Assembly: GCF_000337775.1 (NCBI RefSeq) | Contig: NZ_AOLQ01000007.1 | Location: 124,001 to 188,000, forward strand | Source of the DNA: Haloarcula vallismortis ATCC 29715 | GTDB taxonomy: Archaea > Halobacteriota > Halobacteria > Halobacteriales > Haloarculaceae | Length of the DNA: 64,000 nt | Reading direction: 5' to 3' | Part shown: positions 31,577-40,904 of the stretch, one piece after another | How the letters are laid out: each line of letters begins with the position of its first letter | Position numbering within the stretch: the stretch's first letter is position 1 | Position numbers and translations under genes: made by a program | Notes under the pieces: model-generated | Told to the model about the DNA's origin: nothing | Seen by the model: the letters and a program-made list of their open reading frames with translations, nothing else | Databases searched by the model: none

Positions 31577-32538
31577 CAGTCGTTCACCCCGTCGGCGAGC
31601 TTGCCTTTCTTGACGTTGAGCCACATGAACGCGCCGATGAACACGAGCGCGATGATGCTGATAGCCGCACCACGGCCGTACTGCTGGAACGACAGCGCCT
31701 CGCGATAGCCGTAGACGACGATGAGTTCGTTCGCCCGTGCTGGGCCGCCCTGGTTAAACACGAACGGGATGAGGAACTGCTGGAACGACGCCGCCGAGGT
31801 CAGAATCGACGCGAACAGGACCGGTCGTTTGATCGACGGGAGGGTGATGTGGGCAAAGCGTGCGAGAAAGCCCGCACCGTCGACGACGGCCGCCTCGTGG
31901 AGCTCTTCGGGCACGTCCTGCAGCGCGCTGACAGTGATGATGACCATGAACGGGTACGCCAGCCACGCCTCCGTGACGTTGTACGCGACGAAGGCGGTCC
32001 AGCGGCCCGAAAGCCACGCGACTGAACTCACTCCGAACGCGGTCAGCAGTTGGTTCATCAGCCCGAACTCGGCGGAGCTAAAGATGCCGCGCCACACCGT
32101 GATGGTGAAGATCGGCGGCAGCCCCATCGGGAAGATGATGAGCGAGCGCAGGACGCGTTTGCCGCGGACGAGGTCGCTTGTTACAATAAGCGCGATAGCC
32201 AGGCTCGCCCCGATTTTGAGCGTGACGCTCGTGGCGACGAACAGCCAGGTGACCCCGAAGGAGTTCCAGAACTGGCCGTCGGTCAATACGTCGGCGTAGT
32301 TCTCTAGGCCGACGAACAGCGCGTCACCGAACGTGAGCACGGCGACAATGCCCTCACCAGCGAACAGGTTCGCCGGTTCGGCGTTGGTAAAGGAGATCCC
32401 CAGCAGGTAGAGGACCGGGAACAGCATGAACGCCGAGAAGACGAACAGTCCCGGAAGCACTAGCAGTAACGACGCGTCGTCTCGCGTCAGAAACGGGACC
32501 GACTCAATGCGGTCCGCCGCTCGTGAAACGGTACTCAT
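31576..32538 (-). CDS. malF: Sugar ABC transporter permease, MalF type
   Basis: This 320-residue permease has six helices, the first near residues 25-47, and the EAA coupling motif ELHEAAVVDGAGFLARFAH near 210-228. It pairs with the MalG-type permease to form the membrane channel for a sugar or oligosaccharide. It starts ten bases after the binding-protein stop and couples to malG by TGATG. It lacks the extra MalF loop of enterobacteria, as usual for this family. Confidence 0.88.
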   Translation of the reverse strand: MSTVSRAADRIESVPFLTRDDASLLLVLPGLFVFSAFMLFPVLYLLGISFTNAEPANLFAGEGIVAVLTFGDALFVGLENYADVLTDGQFWNSFGVTWLFVATSVTLKIGASLAIALIVTSDLVRGKRVLRSLIIFPMGLPPIFTITVWRGIFSSAEFGLMNQLLTAFGVSSVAWLSGRWTAFVAYNVTEAWLAYPFMVIITVSALQDVPEELHEAAVVDGAGFLARFAHITLPSIKRPVLFASILTSAASFQQFLIPFVFNQGGPARANELIVVYGYREALSFQQYGRGAAISIIALVFIGAFMWLNVKKGKLADGVND

Positions 32539-32548
32539 GGGTCAGTGC

Positions 32549-33829
32549 TCACTCCCAGTTGCTGCGGATTTCCTCGGCGGCGGTCGTCAGCGCGTCTTTG
32601 GCGCTCGAATCGCCGTTGAACGCCTCGATGAGGGCGTTCTCCAGTGGCGACCACACCTTGTTCATGCGCGGGTCGGTCGGCATCGGGACGCCCTGGCTGA
32701 CGGTCTGTGAGTACGTCTGGACGTGGTCCGGGAGTTCGTCGCTGCCGACGAGGCTGTCGAGCACCGGAATCGCGCCCTGCTCTTCAGCGAGTCGCGTGGC
32801 GTGATCCTCGTTGGTGGCGAACCACTCGACGAAGTTCCGGGCGGCCGTGGCGGCGGCTCCGCCCTCGTTCATCGCGTCCGCGAAGTACCACATCGAGATG
32901 CCGGTGTACGGCGTCACCTCGCCGCCGTCGATTTCAGGGAACGTCGCCACCTCGTAGTTCAGGTCGCTCTGGTTCAGTGTCGCCAGGTACCACGGCCCGT
33001 TGACCGCGAAGGCGGCGTTGCCCTCCGAGAACGTCGCGGCCTGCGGTTCGTAGTTCGGGTCGTCGGGCATGTACGGACGGAGAGTATCGAGCGCGAACTG
33101 GAGCCCTTCGATGGCTTCGTCGGCATCCAGCCCGAGCGCCGGGTCCTGCTCCGGGTCGAAGTAGTAGCCGCCAAAGGCCTGTATCCACCCGCTGGTGAAG
33201 TACGGGTCAAACGGCGCGGCGAGCCCATACTGGCTGCTGCTCGGGTCGTGGTAGGCCTCCATTGCCGCCACCATGTCGTCGATAGTCTCAGGCGGTTCGT
33301 CGACGATATCTGCGTTGTAGATGAGCGTCACCGTCTCCGCCGAGTGCGGGAGGCCGACGACGGCGTCGTCGAACTGGACGGCCGAGGCGGCAGCATCCGT
33401 GAACTGGTCTAAGCTCACGGAGAGTGCGTCGGACTGGTCGACGACAAACTCCCGCTGGTAGTAGTCGCCGACCCAGTCGTGTGCCCACTCGAAGATCTCC
33501 GGCCCCTGGCCGGCCGGAATCGCGCTTGTGGTCTTCTTCTCCATGTTGGAGATATCCGACCCCTCGACGCCGAACTCCGTCTCGCTCTCGAAGGCCTGCA
33601 TCGCGGCCTTGCGTGCAGGAATCTCCGAATCCTGCAGCTGGTACCACGCCGTCGCGGTCCCGCCGGACTGCTGACTCCCGCCGCCGGACCCATCGCCCGA
33701 ACCGTCGCCGGTTGCCGTTCCCCCGTCCGAGCCGCCGCTTCCCTGCTCTTGCACGCTACAGCCAGCCAAGGCTGCAGCCGCCCCGATACCGCCGATTCGT
33801 TTGAGCACCGCCCGTCGTTCCATTGTCAT
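32549..33829 (-). CDS. malE: Sugar ABC transporter solute-binding lipoprotein, MalE type
   Basis: From ATG 33829 (MTMERRAVLKRIGGIGAAAA) the 426-residue protein has a twin-arginine lipoprotein signal (RRAVLKRIGG ... LAGC). A Gly/Ser spacer follows, then the extracellular binding-protein family 1 fold: AMQAFESETEFGVEG, GQGPEIFEWAHDWVGDYY, NGPWYLATLNQSDLNYEV. It would capture maltodextrin-like sugars outside the cell. It leads the malEFG operon and diverges from the amylase gene. A second in-frame ATG at 33823 is equally possible. Confidence 0.88.
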   Translation of the reverse strand: MTMERRAVLKRIGGIGAAAALAGCSVQEQGSGGSDGGTATGDGSGDGSGGGSQQSGGTATAWYQLQDSEIPARKAAMQAFESETEFGVEGSDISNMEKKTTSAIPAGQGPEIFEWAHDWVGDYYQREFVVDQSDALSVSLDQFTDAAASAVQFDDAVVGLPHSAETVTLIYNADIVDEPPETIDDMVAAMEAYHDPSSSQYGLAAPFDPYFTSGWIQAFGGYYFDPEQDPALGLDADEAIEGLQFALDTLRPYMPDDPNYEPQAATFSEGNAAFAVNGPWYLATLNQSDLNYEVATFPEIDGGEVTPYTGISMWYFADAMNEGGAAATAARNFVEWFATNEDHATRLAEEQGAIPVLDSLVGSDELPDHVQTYSQTVSQGVPMPTDPRMNKVWSPLENALIEAFNGDSSAKDALTTAAEEIRSNWE

Positions 33830-33851
33830 TGATAGATATGGGATGAAATAG

Positions 33852-33886
33852 TCCTTCACAACTTAAATCATTCGGAAATCGAAGGA
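33852..33886. promoter_or_regulatory. malE promoter with inverted repeat around TATA box
   Basis: On the minus strand ATTTAAGT is the best TATA box, about 36 bases before ATG 33829. It is enclosed by TCCTTC and GAAGGA arms (33852-33857 and 33881-33886). Six-base arms this far apart can arise by chance, so the operator role is tentative. Confidence 0.35.
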
Positions 33887-34040
33887 GACAATGATGATAG
33901 ATTCCGGGGACCGACCTGTGATAGCCCCGCTGTGTGTCGGTTCAACGAAGTCGAACGTTGGCCGATAAATGAGGTAATAGTCATTCTCAAATTCAACTGG
34001 AAGCGTAACACTCACGGCACCAACCCCGCACCGTAGGCGT

Positions 34041-36140
34041 ATGCATCACCCAGGTCCGCCGCGGTTTGTCACCGTCGGCGAATCGGTCGAACTGGCACCG
34101 CGCCAGCCCGACCCCGACATGACTGCCGAGTGGCAGTTAGTCGAGCGGCCAGCGGCAAGTACGGCGACGCTCGGCGACGGTCCGGTCTGTCACCTCGAAC
34201 CAGACGCTCCGGGCGCCTACCGGGCCGAGCTAACCGCCCCTGACGGGACACACGAGCAGGTCGTCCGGGCGTTCCCGGGCGTCACCGAGACAGCACAGTT
34301 CAGCGTCACGCAAGAGGACTTCGAGCACGACGACGACACCGATGCCCTCGCTGTTGCCGACCGTGCCATCGTCATCGGGAAATTCAACGATTTCACGATG
34401 GGGACACACTGGGCTGAGCGCGAGGGCGACGAGTGGGTCATCGAGACAGACCTGCCGCCGGGAACCCACCACGCCATCTTCAGCTTCGACGGCTCCTTCG
34501 AGTCGACCGCGACCGACGAGGTCACTGTCGACGGTCCCGGCCGACCGCGGGTCGAACTCACCGGTACGACAGCAGACGGCGACCTCGTCGTCTCGGCGGA
34601 CGCCCACGCGGCTCCGTCGGGGAGCGAACCGGAAGTCGAGTTCTATCTCGACGGCCGAGACGCGCTGGAAGAGTCGGCTGTGCTCATCGACGGCGACGAA
34701 CTCCGGGTTCCACGGGAAGCACTACCCGGAACGGCCCGCATTCACGCGGTTGCCGTCGCCGAGCGCCACAGCGTCGCGGATACGCTGGTCGTGGAATGCG
34801 GCAGGGAAAGCGGGGAGACGGGCACAGGCAAGACGGGTTCCGTCTCGCGACCGGCAGACCCACCGTCTTGGGCCAGCGACGCCACCATCTACGAGATATT
34901 CGTCCGGTCGTTCGCCGGCGAAACCGTCGACACCACCTTCGAGGCCATCGAACGCCGAGTCCCCTATATCGAGTCACTGGGCGTCGACGTGGTGTGGCTC
35001 ACGCCCGTCCAGGCGAGTCCGACCCGGCACGGCTACCACATCACGGACTTCTTCGACACTGCCGCGGATCTGGGGACGCGCGAGGAATTCGAATCGCTGG
35101 TCGACCGACTCCACGACGCAGGAATCCGAGTCGTCTTCGACCTGGTAATCAACCACAGCTCGCGGGACCACCCGGCCTTCCAGCTCCACCGGGCCGGCGT
35201 CCCCGAGTACGCCGATTACTACGAGCGAATCCCGGCGTCACAGGACGTCTCCGACGTCGATTGGGCGGGGGAGGATGCCCCGGGCTACTACTTCAACTGG
35301 ACGCGGATTCCGAACCTCAACTACGACTCGCTTTCCGTCCGGCGCTGGATGCTCGACGTGGTAGACGAATGGCGCGACGTGGTCGATGGGTTCCGCTGTG
35401 ACGTGGCCTGGGGCGTACCACACGGGTTCTGGAAGGAGGCCCGGGAGCGGGTGAAAGCCGACGACCCCGGGTTCCTGCTGCTCGACGAGACGGTCCCGCG
35501 TGACGCCGCCTTCGCCGAAAACGAGTTCGACGTCCACTACGACACAGACCTGTTCGACACGCTCCGCGACATCGGAACCGGCGACGAACCGGCGTCAGCA
35601 CTGTTCGAAGCGCTTGACGCGACTGTCGAGCACGGCTACCCCGACCGCGCCGGCCACATGCGATACGTCGATAACCACGACGAGGACCGCTACATCGACG
35701 AGTGCGGGGGTGCGTCGCTACGGGCGGCTGTCGGGGCTACGTTTACGCTCCCCGGAACGCCGATGATATACGCCGGACAGGAACGGGGCGTCGAACAACA
35801 GCGCGGGACGATGCGCTGGCATGACGGCGACAACGCGCTGACCGACTTCCACCGGCGACTGGTAGCGCTGCGATCGGACCACGCCGCACTCCGCGCGCCC
35901 GGGGTGTATCCGGTGTCCCACACCGTCGAAACGGGCGATTCGGACAGAGTCGTCGCGTACGAGCGCACCGACGGCGACGAGACGCTGATAGTCGTTCTGC
36001 ACTTCGGCGACGGCACGGTGAGTGTCTCACTGGACAGTGCAGTTGGGGACACTGACCTTCTCAGCGGTAATCCGGTCGGTAGCGACGGAACGGTTGCGGT
36101 CGAAGATATCGTCGTGTTACCGGCGGCGAGCGGCCGCTGA
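34041..36140 (+). CDS. GH13 alpha-amylase family enzyme (cytoplasmic maltodextrinase-like)
   Basis: The 699-residue protein has no signal peptide. About 270 N-terminal residues of beta-rich E-set/CBM-like domains precede the catalytic barrel (WASDATIYEIFVRSFAGE onward). The catalytic triad is visible: nucleophile Asp454 in DGFRCDVAWG, acid/base Glu483 in LLLDETVPRD and Asp547 in YVDNHDEDR. It likely hydrolyses maltodextrins, cyclodextrins or related glucans after import. It diverges from malEFG and is followed by malK. Neopullulanase or trehalose-forming activity cannot be excluded. Confidence 0.88.
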   Translation: MHHPGPPRFVTVGESVELAPRQPDPDMTAEWQLVERPAASTATLGDGPVCHLEPDAPGAYRAELTAPDGTHEQVVRAFPGVTETAQFSVTQEDFEHDDDTDALAVADRAIVIGKFNDFTMGTHWAEREGDEWVIETDLPPGTHHAIFSFDGSFESTATDEVTVDGPGRPRVELTGTTADGDLVVSADAHAAPSGSEPEVEFYLDGRDALEESAVLIDGDELRVPREALPGTARIHAVAVAERHSVADTLVVECGRESGETGTGKTGSVSRPADPPSWASDATIYEIFVRSFAGETVDTTFEAIERRVPYIESLGVDVVWLTPVQASPTRHGYHITDFFDTAADLGTREEFESLVDRLHDAGIRVVFDLVINHSSRDHPAFQLHRAGVPEYADYYERIPASQDVSDVDWAGEDAPGYYFNWTRIPNLNYDSLSVRRWMLDVVDEWRDVVDGFRCDVAWGVPHGFWKEARERVKADDPGFLLLDETVPRDAAFAENEFDVHYDTDLFDTLRDIGTGDEPASALFEALDATVEHGYPDRAGHMRYVDNHDEDRYIDECGGASLRAAVGATFTLPGTPMIYAGQERGVEQQRGTMRWHDGDNALTDFHRRLVALRSDHAALRAPGVYPVSHTVETGDSDRVVAYERTDGDETLIVVLHFGDGTVSVSLDSAVGDTDLLSGNPVGSDGTVAVEDIVVLPAASGR

Positions 36141-36191
36141 CAGCGGCCGGTCCCACACCCGCATCGGCCCGCTAGAACTTCTATGAAAAAT

Positions 36192-36215
36192 CCCATCAAA
36201 CTTATTAGCGATGGG
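36192..36215 (+). promoter_or_regulatory. malK promoter: TATA box inside CCCATC/GATGGG inverted repeat
   Basis: CTTATTA (36201-36207) is centred 28 bases before ATG 36232, a leaderless spacing. Perfect 6-base arms CCCATC (36192-36197) and GATGGG (36210-36215) bracket it symmetrically. A dimeric regulator bound here would mask the TATA box; TrmB at 39816 is the obvious candidate, but the link is inferred. Confidence 0.5.
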
Positions 36216-36231
36216 TGTGAGACTCTGTGTA

Positions 36232-37398
36232 ATGGCGAGTCTCGAACTAGACGGTCTCCGCAAGGAGTTCGACGGTGGCTCCATCGTGGCGGTCGACGAC
36301 ATCGACCTGTCCATCAACGATGGAGAGTTCGTAACGGTCGTCGGCCCCTCGGGGTGTGGGAAGTCGACGACACTGCGGATGATTGCCGGCCTCGAACGAC
36401 CGACGAGCGGCCGTATCCGCATCGGCGACGAGGACGTGACGGATGTCCACGCCCGCAAGCGCGACGTGGCGATGGTGTTTCAGAACTACGCGCTGTACCC
36501 GCACAAGTCCATCCGGCAGAACATGGCGTTCGGTCTTCGGATGAGTACGGACCTCTCAAAAGCGGAACGGCAGGAGCGAGTCACTGAGACGGCCGAGATG
36601 ATGGGCATCGGCGACCTGCTTGATGACACGCCGGACCAGCTCTCCGGCGGACAGAAGCAGCGAGTCGCGCTCGGGCGCGCTATCGTCCGGGAGCCGGACG
36701 TGTTCCTCTTCGACGAGCCGCTCAGCAACCTCGACGCGAAGCTCCGGACGACGATGCGGACGGAGATACAGCGCCTGCAAGAAGAACTCGGAATCACGGC
36801 CGTCTACGTCACCCACGACCAGGAGGAAGCTATGACGATGGGCGACCGCATCGTCATCCTCAACGACGGAAAACTCCAGCAGGCCGGCCAGCCAAAGACG
36901 GTGTACGAGAACCCGACGAACCAGTTCGTCGGCGGCTTCGTCGGCTCACCCTCGATGAATTTCCTCGACGTGACCGCGGAGCCAGTCGGCGACGGCGTGC
37001 GCCTCACCGGCGTGAACAATGAGTTCGCGTATGACCTCACGGGCGGCCGTGCCGGTTCGTTCGGAGATATCCAGCGCGGGTCGTACGTGCTGGGTGTCCG
37101 ACCGGAACACGTTTCGGTCAGCAGTGGTGGCGAACAGAATGCCGTCCCGGCGACAGTCGACGTGCTCGAACCCATCGGCAGCGACAATTACCTCTATCTC
37201 GATCTGGGCGGATCGAAAACCGGGTTCGAGGGCGACAGTGCACCGGATTTCATCGCCAGAGTGAGCACCGACGTGGAGCCGGCCATCGGCGAGCAAGTTC
37301 GTGTGTCGTTCGACGAATCCGCCGTCCACCTGTTCGACCCGGAGACCGGCGAGGCAGTTACGGCCGGCGAGGACGCGCCCGTTGCAACGCCACAGTAG
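36232..37398 (+). CDS. malK: ABC transporter ATPase, MalK/UgpC type
   Basis: The 388-residue ATPase has Walker [12 protein letters not shown]-loop [11 protein letters not shown], signature [16 protein letters not shown], Walker [13 protein letters not shown] and the switch His in [10 protein letters not shown]. It ends with a C-terminal TOBE/MOP regulatory domain from about residue 240, typical of sugar importers. It should power malEFG, although the genes are split across the divergent amylase. The start ATG 36232 is fixed by the TATA spacing; an earlier ATG 36211 lies inside the inverted repeat. One such ATPase can serve several sugar importers. Confidence 0.92.
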   Translation: MASLELDGLRKEFDGGSIVAVDDIDLSINDGEFVTVVGPSGCGKSTTLRMIAGLERPTSGRIRIGDEDVTDVHARKRDVAMVFQNYALYPHKSIRQNMAFGLRMSTDLSKAERQERVTETAEMMGIGDLLDDTPDQLSGGQKQRVALGRAIVREPDVFLFDEPLSNLDAKLRTTMRTEIQRLQEELGITAVYVTHDQEEAMTMGDRIVILNDGKLQQAGQPKTVYENPTNQFVGGFVGSPSMNFLDVTAEPVGDGVRLTGVNNEFAYDLTGGRAGSFGDIQRGSYVLGVRPEHVSVSSGGEQNAVPATVDVLEPIGSDNYLYLDLGGSKTGFEGDSAPDFIARVSTDVEPAIGEQVRVSFDESAVHLFDPETGEAVTAGEDAPVATPQ

Positions 37399-37537
37399 GG
37401 CCATAGCCAGTGACTCACGGTCAGGCGTAGTCGCTGTTTTCGACTCGTTATAGACCGCCTACGGCCATCCACGACGTTGTCCACCGTCAAGCATCCCGGT
37501 CTATCTAAAACGGTTACTCGCAGGCGCCCGGTTACTC

Positions 37538-37617
37538 ATACTGTTGGACGTAACTTCGTGAAGATCTTCGCTACTCCGGGGTGGCGAAGTTCTTGAAAGG
37601 CTTACGTCCGACAGTAT
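37538..37617. repeat. 80-base near-palindromic hairpin between convergent genes
   Basis: The outer arms ATACTGTTGGACGTAA (37538-37553) and TTACGTCCGACAGTAT (37602-37617) are complementary at 15 of 16 bases. The interior is itself an imperfect palindrome (GAAGATCTTCGCTAC against the GGCGAAGTTCTT side, meeting at CCGG near the centre). The whole folds into one long hairpin. It ends eight bases before the glucoamylase stop and lies 140 bases after malK, so it could be a bidirectional terminator or a miniature (PATE/MITE-like) element. Confidence 0.7.
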
Positions 37618-37624
37618 CAGCAGT

Positions 37625-39643
37625 TTACTCGCGGACGCTCAGCGGCTCGGCAGTGAGCTCCCCGGTGTCAGCGAGGTGGGCCACAGTTGCCAGCCGGAGC
37701 GCGTGGGGCCAGCCGAGCGGCGTGCCACAGTCCGGCGTCCCGTCGTCGAACAGTTGCTCGGGGAGATAGCCGCTGGACTGGACGAGCGAGCCACCGGGAA
37801 GAATCTCGTCCAGCAGATCACGGGACCGGGCGTAGGCCGCCGCCGCCCGGCTGTCGTCGGCAGCACGTAGAAGCGCACCCAGTTGAGCGGCGCTGTTTGC
37901 GCCCCATGCCGTCGAGACGGTCCAGATTTTTTCGCGGTCTTGCGAGCCACGCCGCCAGTCGTCGCCCTCGAAGCGGATGAGGCCGCGGATGTCGCCGGTG
38001 TCCCGTTCCAGCCCGTCGAGTGTCGTCTCGACGTGGGTCCAGAGCCGGTCGAGGGTCTTCGCCGGCAGGTCGATGCTCTTGGCGGCGACGCGACAGGCCG
38101 CAGGGAGGGCCAGCGTCGCGGAGTCCAGCCGGTCATCGATTGCGCCGTCGTGTTCGCGGAGGGCGTAGCAATCACCGGTCCAGAGTGCATCCAGCGCCGA
38201 CAGCATCGTTTTAGCCTGTGCTCGGGCGTGGTCCCGGAGCGTGGCACAGACGGGCGCGCGGGCGACGGCCGCGTAGGCGTGCAAGAAGGTCGCAGCGGTG
38301 TGCGTGAACCGGCCCTGCATGTTCTCCCATGCGTTCTGGCAAGCGATGGGGAGGCCGTCGTCGCCCAGTGTGTCGTCGATGCTCTCGACGGCGCGCCCAA
38401 GTGTGGCTTCGATTCGGTCCGAGTCTGCCGGCTCGCCGGTCCGGAGGAACGTCGCGAGGAAAGTAGCGACGCTCGCGGTCTGGTCGGCCTGATAGTCCGC
38501 GTCGGAGCCGCTTTCGAGTCGGGCGTTCGCCCAGCCCGGCGCGAGCGTCTCGTCGCCGGGCCAGACGCGGTGGGGCCAGCTCCCGTCCGGCTGCTGAGTG
38601 CGACAGTAGAATTCGGCGGAGCGCCGGTGCCAGGAATCGAGCCCGAGGTCGAACGCCGAGTCGGCTTCAAGCAGGAACGCCGAGATCTCAGCGTCGTCAC
38701 GGAACCATGTGTAGCCATAGCCGCCAGAGGTGACGTAGTACGGGTCGAAGTCCGGCGCGGCGATTCTAGCCCCGTTTGCGGCCGATAGCAGCGAGAGGAC
38801 GCGGAGGTCGGCCACGACGCTCTCGCGGCTCGGCGTGTCAGCGGGTACGACCCATCGCCGCTGTGCCTGTCCCGCTTCAAGCAGCGTCTCCGAGGTGTAG
38901 TGGTCGCTCACCAGCCGGTCGATAGTCGATAGCGCCGCGTCACGGTCGATATCGTTGGTGTCCGTCAGCAACGTCGCCAGCGTGACGCCGCCGTCGACGA
39001 ACGGCGCGGCCAGCACGACGCCGCCGGTCAGTGTCGTGTCCTCGTACCGCCGCGCCCCGGTAGCCCGAGGGAACGAAACCGGGTCGTCGTCAACGAGTTC
39101 GGGGAATCGCTCGGGAATCTGTCCACGGACGGTGTCGAGTTCGGTGGAGACGCCGGCAAAGTCGTGTTCGGACCGGTGGTAAGCCTCGATGGTGTTTCCG
39201 TGCATCAGGAGGCTCTGCTGGCCGTCCCGCCCGTCCGGTGCGAAGTCGAGGAACGCCCGCAGCGACACCCTCTCGGGCGCGTCGCCGCGGAGTTCGAACC
39301 GGGTGACGTGGGCCTGCTCGATGGTGCGGTCCGTCTGGACGACGGCCCAGTCGCCACAGTCGTGGACTGTCTCGACAACACCGGTGTCGCCGCGATATCG
39401 CTGGTCGGTGTTGGGCCCGAACCACGTCTTCGAGTCCGCCTCGACGCCGAACCGCGAGCGGTCGATACCAGTGAGCCCACACAGCGGATAGGAGTAGTCC
39501 CGCAGCGAGCCATCGCTGTCGACATGCACCAACCGGCCGTCGAGTCCGGAGAACATGCCCGTCGTAGAGCGGAACTCGCCCGGGAACTGATGGCGGCGGT
39601 CCCGCGTCCGCTTGAAGTCGTTGAGTGCCGTCCGGAGCGTCAT
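37625..39643 (-). CDS. GH15 glucoamylase/glucodextranase family enzyme
   Basis: From ATG 39643 (MTLRTALNDFKRTRDRRHQF) the 672-residue protein has an N-terminal super-beta-sandwich region (about 1-250). The GH15 alpha/alpha-barrel follows, with SGGYGYTWFRDDAEISAFLL, CRTQQPDGSWPHRVWPGDE and, near the end, STAWGANSAAQLGALLRAAD. It releases glucose from non-reducing ends of alpha-glucans. There is no signal peptide, so it is intracellular. It shares the cluster with the GH13 enzyme and importer and diverges from the TrmB regulator. The upstream extension of the frame is not coding. Confidence 0.88.
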   Translation of the reverse strand: MTLRTALNDFKRTRDRRHQFPGEFRSTTGMFSGLDGRLVHVDSDGSLRDYSYPLCGLTGIDRSRFGVEADSKTWFGPNTDQRYRGDTGVVETVHDCGDWAVVQTDRTIEQAHVTRFELRGDAPERVSLRAFLDFAPDGRDGQQSLLMHGNTIEAYHRSEHDFAGVSTELDTVRGQIPERFPELVDDDPVSFPRATGARRYEDTTLTGGVVLAAPFVDGGVTLATLLTDTNDIDRDAALSTIDRLVSDHYTSETLLEAGQAQRRWVVPADTPSRESVVADLRVLSLLSAANGARIAAPDFDPYYVTSGGYGYTWFRDDAEISAFLLEADSAFDLGLDSWHRRSAEFYCRTQQPDGSWPHRVWPGDETLAPGWANARLESGSDADYQADQTASVATFLATFLRTGEPADSDRIEATLGRAVESIDDTLGDDGLPIACQNAWENMQGRFTHTAATFLHAYAAVARAPVCATLRDHARAQAKTMLSALDALWTGDCYALREHDGAIDDRLDSATLALPAACRVAAKSIDLPAKTLDRLWTHVETTLDGLERDTGDIRGLIRFEGDDWRRGSQDREKIWTVSTAWGANSAAQLGALLRAADDSRAAAAYARSRDLLDEILPGGSLVQSSGYLPEQLFDDGTPDCGTPLGWPHALRLATVAHLADTGELTAEPLSVRE

Positions 39644-39652
39644 TGGAGAGAG

Positions 39653-39683
39653 ACACCACTGCAGGGGATATAAAATATGGTGT
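39653..39683 (-). promoter_or_regulatory. Glucoamylase promoter: TATA box flanked by ACACCA/TGGTGT
   Basis: On the minus strand the AT-rich TATTTTATAT is about 30 bases before ATG 39643. ACACCA (39653-39658) and TGGTGT (39678-39683) form 6-base arms around it. The design resembles the malK promoter, but the arm sequences differ, so a shared regulator is not demonstrated. Confidence 0.4.
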
Positions 39684-39815
39684 AATAGTTTTTCATTCTT
39701 GTGACCGCCGGCGCGAGACGGTCGACGGTACGTCCCCCGCCGGCGGCTCCAAGGCATTTCCGGGCTACACAGCACCGAAACACAGTTATCCGCCGCCCGT
39801 ACCAGATGTGAACAG

Positions 39816-40871
39816 ATGGACGATTCGACTCTCAGGGATAGGCTGGGGCAACTGGGCCTGTCGGAGAAGGAAGTCGACACGTACCTGTCGATTCTCGGCA
39901 GCGGCGAGGCCACAGCCAGCGAAATCGCCGACGACACCGGCGTCTCCAAACGGTACGTCTACAGCATCAGCGAATCGCTCGAAGACCGCGGGTTCGTCGA
40001 GGTCAACGACCACGTCGTGCCCACGACGATACGCGCCCGGCCGCCCGAGGAAGTCATCGACGCGCTGACCGACCAACTCGAAGAGATGGGCGGGGCGCTC
40101 GACTCCCGGTACTCCGCGAGCGCGCGGGAACCCCAGCAGTTCGACGTCATCAAGTCGCGGGTGACAGTCATCAAGCGGCTCACCGAGTACATCAGGAACG
40201 CGGAGCGCGAGATTATGCTGTCGGTGCCCCAGCAGTACCTCCCGGAGATATCGGGAGAGCTAACCGCGGCCGTCGACCGCGGCGTCCTCGTGATGCTGGT
40301 CGTCAGCAGCGCCGACGGCATAGTTCCCGAGGACGTGAGCGGGCTGGCCTCTGTCACCCGGTCCTGGGACCAGCCGATGCCGATAATGCTCACCGTCGAC
40401 GCCCAGTTCGGCCTCGTCTCACCGACCGAAATGGTGATACGCACCAACTCCGACCAGCGCGCAATCGCCTTCGTCCAGCAACAGCTCGTCCCCGTGCTGT
40501 CGGGGTCGTTCCTCGGCAACTACTGGCTGATGGCCACCGAGGAAACCGTCGCCGACCCGACCACGCTCCCGGCCACCTACCACGACTTCCGTCACGCCGT
40601 GCTTCAGGCGACGCTGCACCTGCGCGCCGGCCACGACATCCACGTCTCCGCGGGCGTGCGGGCTGTACAGGCCGACGACGACACCACGACCACCATCGAG
40701 GGGACCGTCGTCGAGACGAAACAGGGGCTCGTCGAGCCGGGGACCAACTCCTACCCTATCGAACACACGCTGATCGTCGATATCGGCGACCGGACTGTCT
40801 CGCTGGGCGGCCCCGGGTCGTTCATCGAAGACTACGAGACCGACGAGGTTACGCTCTCACAGCCGGAGTAA
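39816..40871 (+). CDS. TrmB-family sugar-responsive transcription regulator
   Basis: The 351-residue protein has the TrmB winged helix-turn-helix at the N-terminus (LGLSEKEVDTYLSILGSGEA then TASEIADDTGVSKRYVYSIS). A coiled-coil segment follows, then the TrmB sugar-sensing PLD-like domain from about residue 110 (REIMLSVPQQYLPEISGEL) and a C-terminal beta domain. TrmB proteins bind promoters and release or activate on sugar binding. It diverges from glucoamylase with a 172-base shared spacer, and is the evident regulator of the whole glucan cluster. Confidence 0.9.
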   Translation: MDDSTLRDRLGQLGLSEKEVDTYLSILGSGEATASEIADDTGVSKRYVYSISESLEDRGFVEVNDHVVPTTIRARPPEEVIDALTDQLEEMGGALDSRYSASAREPQQFDVIKSRVTVIKRLTEYIRNAEREIMLSVPQQYLPEISGELTAAVDRGVLVMLVVSSADGIVPEDVSGLASVTRSWDQPMPIMLTVDAQFGLVSPTEMVIRTNSDQRAIAFVQQQLVPVLSGSFLGNYWLMATEETVADPTTLPATYHDFRHAVLQATLHLRAGHDIHVSAGVRAVQADDDTTTTIEGTVVETKQGLVEPGTNSYPIEHTLIVDIGDRTVSLGGPGSFIEDYETDEVTLSQPE

Positions 40872-40904
40872 CGGACGCCGTCCCGCCGACGCGAGCCGAG
40901 CGGC

